Part shown: positions 5,790 to 6,537 of the stretch, in pieces
Layout: every line of letters begins with the position of its first letter
Position numbering within the stretch: the stretch's first letter is position 1
The notes under the pieces: model-generated
What the model saw: the letters and a program-made list of their open reading frames with translations, nothing else
What the model was told of the DNA's origin: nothing
Databases searched by the model: none
Made by a program: the position numbers and the translations under genes
NCBI GenBank assembly: GCA_002496475.1
Contig: DAJV01000092.1
Location: 1 to 6,537 of the forward strand
DNA: 6,537 nt
Source of the DNA: Vulcanisaeta sp. UBA163
GTDB lineage: Archaea; Thermoproteota; Thermoprotei; Thermoproteales; Thermocladiaceae
Direction: 5' to 3'

Positions 5790-5948
5790 ATGATTTCAAC
5801 AATACGGCATTTAACCTTAAGATCAGTACGTTACCAGGAAATCAATGAAGTGGAGACTTTCAATTGTAATGATAATCCCCGAAACCAGACCTGGTTTAGG
5901 TTAGCGCATTTAAACCTTTGTAATGACACCAGCAATCGTTATACATAG
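5790..5948 (+). CDS. Possible leaderless small ORF, 52 aa
   Basis: ATG 5790 opens a 52-codon frame ending in TAG 5946-5948 (MISTIRHLTLRSVRYQ...). TAAATAAT (5761-5768, centre 5764-5765) lies 25.5 nt upstream, the geometry of the leaderless genes elsewhere in this window, and this is the main argument for it. Against it, the product is rich in Asn, Thr and Arg, unlike a typical hyperthermophile protein, and resembles no family I know. The frame also runs through a CRISPR-repeat-like sequence and a hairpin. Treat as speculative. Confidence 0.2.
   Translation: MISTIRHLTLRSVRYQEINEVETFNCNDNPRNQTWFRLAHLNLCNDTSNRYT
5857..5880 (-). repeat. Solitary CRISPR-repeat-like sequence
   Basis: On the minus strand the 24 nt start GGGGATTATC and end CAATTGAAAG. 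Crenarchaeal CRISPR repeats of 24-25 nt often end in ATTGAAAG, and many contain GATAATC- or GATTA-like 5' parts. Only one copy is present: about 65 nt further along the minus strand there is only a poor ATTGTTGAAAT match, and no array follows. It may be chance or a stray repeat. Confidence 0.15.
5882..5897. repeat. Short inverted repeat
   Basis: AAACCAG-AC-CTGGTTT: perfect 7-bp arms around 2 nt, so a cruciform or operator-like palindrome rather than a stable RNA hairpin. It lies directly beside the CRISPR-repeat-like sequence. No gene that I trust starts close to it. Confidence 0.4.
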
Positions 5949-6127
5949 ACCCCTTACCACAAAACACCGAGACCAACCCTACCAAGTATTTCGTAATTCC
6001 CCATGATTTAATGCCAACGTAAAAATCATAAACCCATTGTTTAAGGGCCACGTGAAACACAGGCATAATAATGTTAGCAAGCCCCTGACTGCACATGAAC
6101 TACCTAACGAGAATTACGTAAGAGATA

Positions 6128-6138
6128 GTTTTAAAGAG
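6128..6138 (+). promoter_or_regulatory. TATA-like element before the hairpin cluster
   Basis: GTTTTAAAGAG, preceded by the purine-rich AAGAGATA, resembles the BRE/TATA arrangement of the genes in this window. Transcription would begin about 26 nt downstream, near 6158-6160, just at the edge of the GC-rich hairpin cluster, and no open frame follows. Confidence 0.35.
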
Positions 6139-6157
6139 GTAATTTAACACAATACTA

Positions 6158-6235
6158 AGCCAGTCCTGGGGAGGATCTCCGTGGCGCCTATCGCCACTTG
6201 TCGCGTGGGATAAATCCCTCCTTTCCACTATGTTA
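6158..6235. ncRNA. Candidate structured RNA: cluster of small GC-rich hairpins
   Basis: Within about 80 nt there are GGAG-GAT-CTCC (6173-6183 region), a perfect GTGGCG-CCTAT-CGCCAC hairpin (about 6181-6197), GGGA-TAAA-TCCC (about 6208-6219), and GGAGG and CCTCC segments that could close the cluster. The stretch is clearly richer in G and C than the DNA on both sides and contains no convincing frame on either strand. A TATA-like box lies about 26 nt before it on the plus strand; a weaker one (near 6258) could serve the minus strand. It lacks tRNA arms, a GTTCRA T-loop, and 5S or SRP signatures. It may be an ncRNA, or the end of a decayed transposon. Confidence 0.35.
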
Positions 6236-6301
6236 CGTAATCATCCTATTCAATAAACGCGGGAGTTCATGATGCATCACCATCCTTTATTCCACCCTTC
6301 A

Positions 6302-6537
6302 CCCCTGCTTGGCAATGTTGTTTTCCTCAATTCCTCTATACCTCATTCTTAATCCCTGGCGAGCGCCTAGTAATTGTTTTCTCAATGCCGACAATTCATT
6401 ATTGATATTGTCTCCACACTCATCATTAATGTGGAGTGGGTATCACGATCCATGAAGCCTAGGCCCATGATTAAGGACCACTAACGCGATTATTGGGCAC
6501 TGACTTAATTTCATGAAGGCGAGCACCACTAAGTATG
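6302..6537 (-). pseudogene. Possible decayed gene fragment: one frame broken by a TGA
   Basis: On the minus strand the frame entering from the window edge (from 6535) reads 30 codons (YLVVLAFMKLSQCPIIALVV...), hits TGA at 6443-6445, then continues in the same frame for 47 codons. The continuation includes ELSALRKQLLGARQGLRMRYRG, of coiled-coil character, and ends at TGA 6299-6301. The second part has no ATG near its beginning. The charged, AGA/AGG-containing 3' part looks more protein-like than the 5' part. It may be the remnant of a gene extending past the right edge, or chance. No family is recognised. Confidence 0.2.
6412..6436. repeat. Short inverted repeat (7-bp stem, 11-nt loop)
   Basis: CTCCACA (6412-6418) and TGTGGAG (6430-6436) form a perfect 7-bp stem around CTCATCATTAA. 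It lies inside the broken minus-strand frame at the right edge, with no T-tract that would make it a terminator. Confidence 0.35.

Larger units (their letters stand above)
5754..6537. other. Gene-poor region, 784 bp
   Basis: After the 62-aa gene I find no frame that I would call a confident protein gene, on either strand, to the end of the window. What it does hold is listed separately: a weak 52-aa ORF, a CRISPR-repeat-like sequence, short inverted repeats, a GC-rich hairpin cluster and a broken frame. The mixture suggests either ncRNA territory or decayed accessory DNA. No tRNA, rRNA, transposase or integrase was recognised. Confidence 0.6.

Noticed and set aside
5896..6096. A 66-codon minus-strand open frame (MCSQGLANIIMPVFHVA...)
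   Set aside because: Composition is rich in Cys and Trp, no TATA box lies at about -26, and no family is recognisable. It overlaps other weak signals and looks like chance in non-coding DNA.
6513..6537. Start of a plus-strand gene at ATG 6513 (MKASTTKY...)
   Set aside because: Only eight codons are visible and no TATA box lies about 26 nt upstream, so it cannot be supported.

Overview
The window looks like chromosomal DNA from a hyperthermophilic crenarchaeon, probably a Thermoproteales member of the Vulcanisaeta/Caldivirga kind. Four observations point there. GMP synthetase is split into separate amidotransferase and synthetase genes, as in archaea. Arginine is mostly encoded by AGG. Several starts sit about 25-26 nt downstream of an archaeal BRE/TATA box with no room for a leader or Shine-Dalgarno site, so their mRNAs are probably leaderless. 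Base composition is moderate, with AT-rich intergenic DNA. The genus is an inference from style, not from a marker gene.

Layout. Positions 1-2599 on the minus strand hold a likely two-gene operon: a 12-TM APC-superfamily permease followed 6 bp later by a metal-dependent amidohydrolase/deaminase that runs off the left edge. A 176 bp divergent promoter region separates it from guaAa (2776-3339, +), the glutamine amidotransferase subunit of GMP synthetase. guaAb (3515-4636, +), the ATP-pyrophosphatase subunit, follows after 175 bp and has its own TATA box. A purine-type phosphoribosyltransferase (4640-5203, -) converges on guaAb with only 3 bp between the stops.

From 5204 to 6537 there is little conventional coding sequence. 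This part holds a strong long-range hairpin (5292-5384) that is a good candidate for an unannotated structured RNA, an AT-rich palindromic cluster centred near 5461, a plausible 62-aa small protein gene (5565-5753) overlapped by a micro-ORF, a weak 52-aa leaderless ORF (5790-5948), a solitary CRISPR-repeat-like sequence, a GC-rich cluster of small hairpins (6158-6235), and a broken frame at the right edge.

Functionally, the PRT and the two GuaA subunits can work in series: PRPP plus xanthine gives XMP, and XMP plus glutamine and ATP gives GMP. If the permease and deaminase handle a purine base such as guanine, the whole window would be a base-uptake and salvage module. That extension is a hypothesis, because neither permease nor deaminase substrate can be read from the sequence. 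Nothing here clearly amounts to a new defence or mobile system; the best candidates for something undescribed are the two structured intergenic regions.
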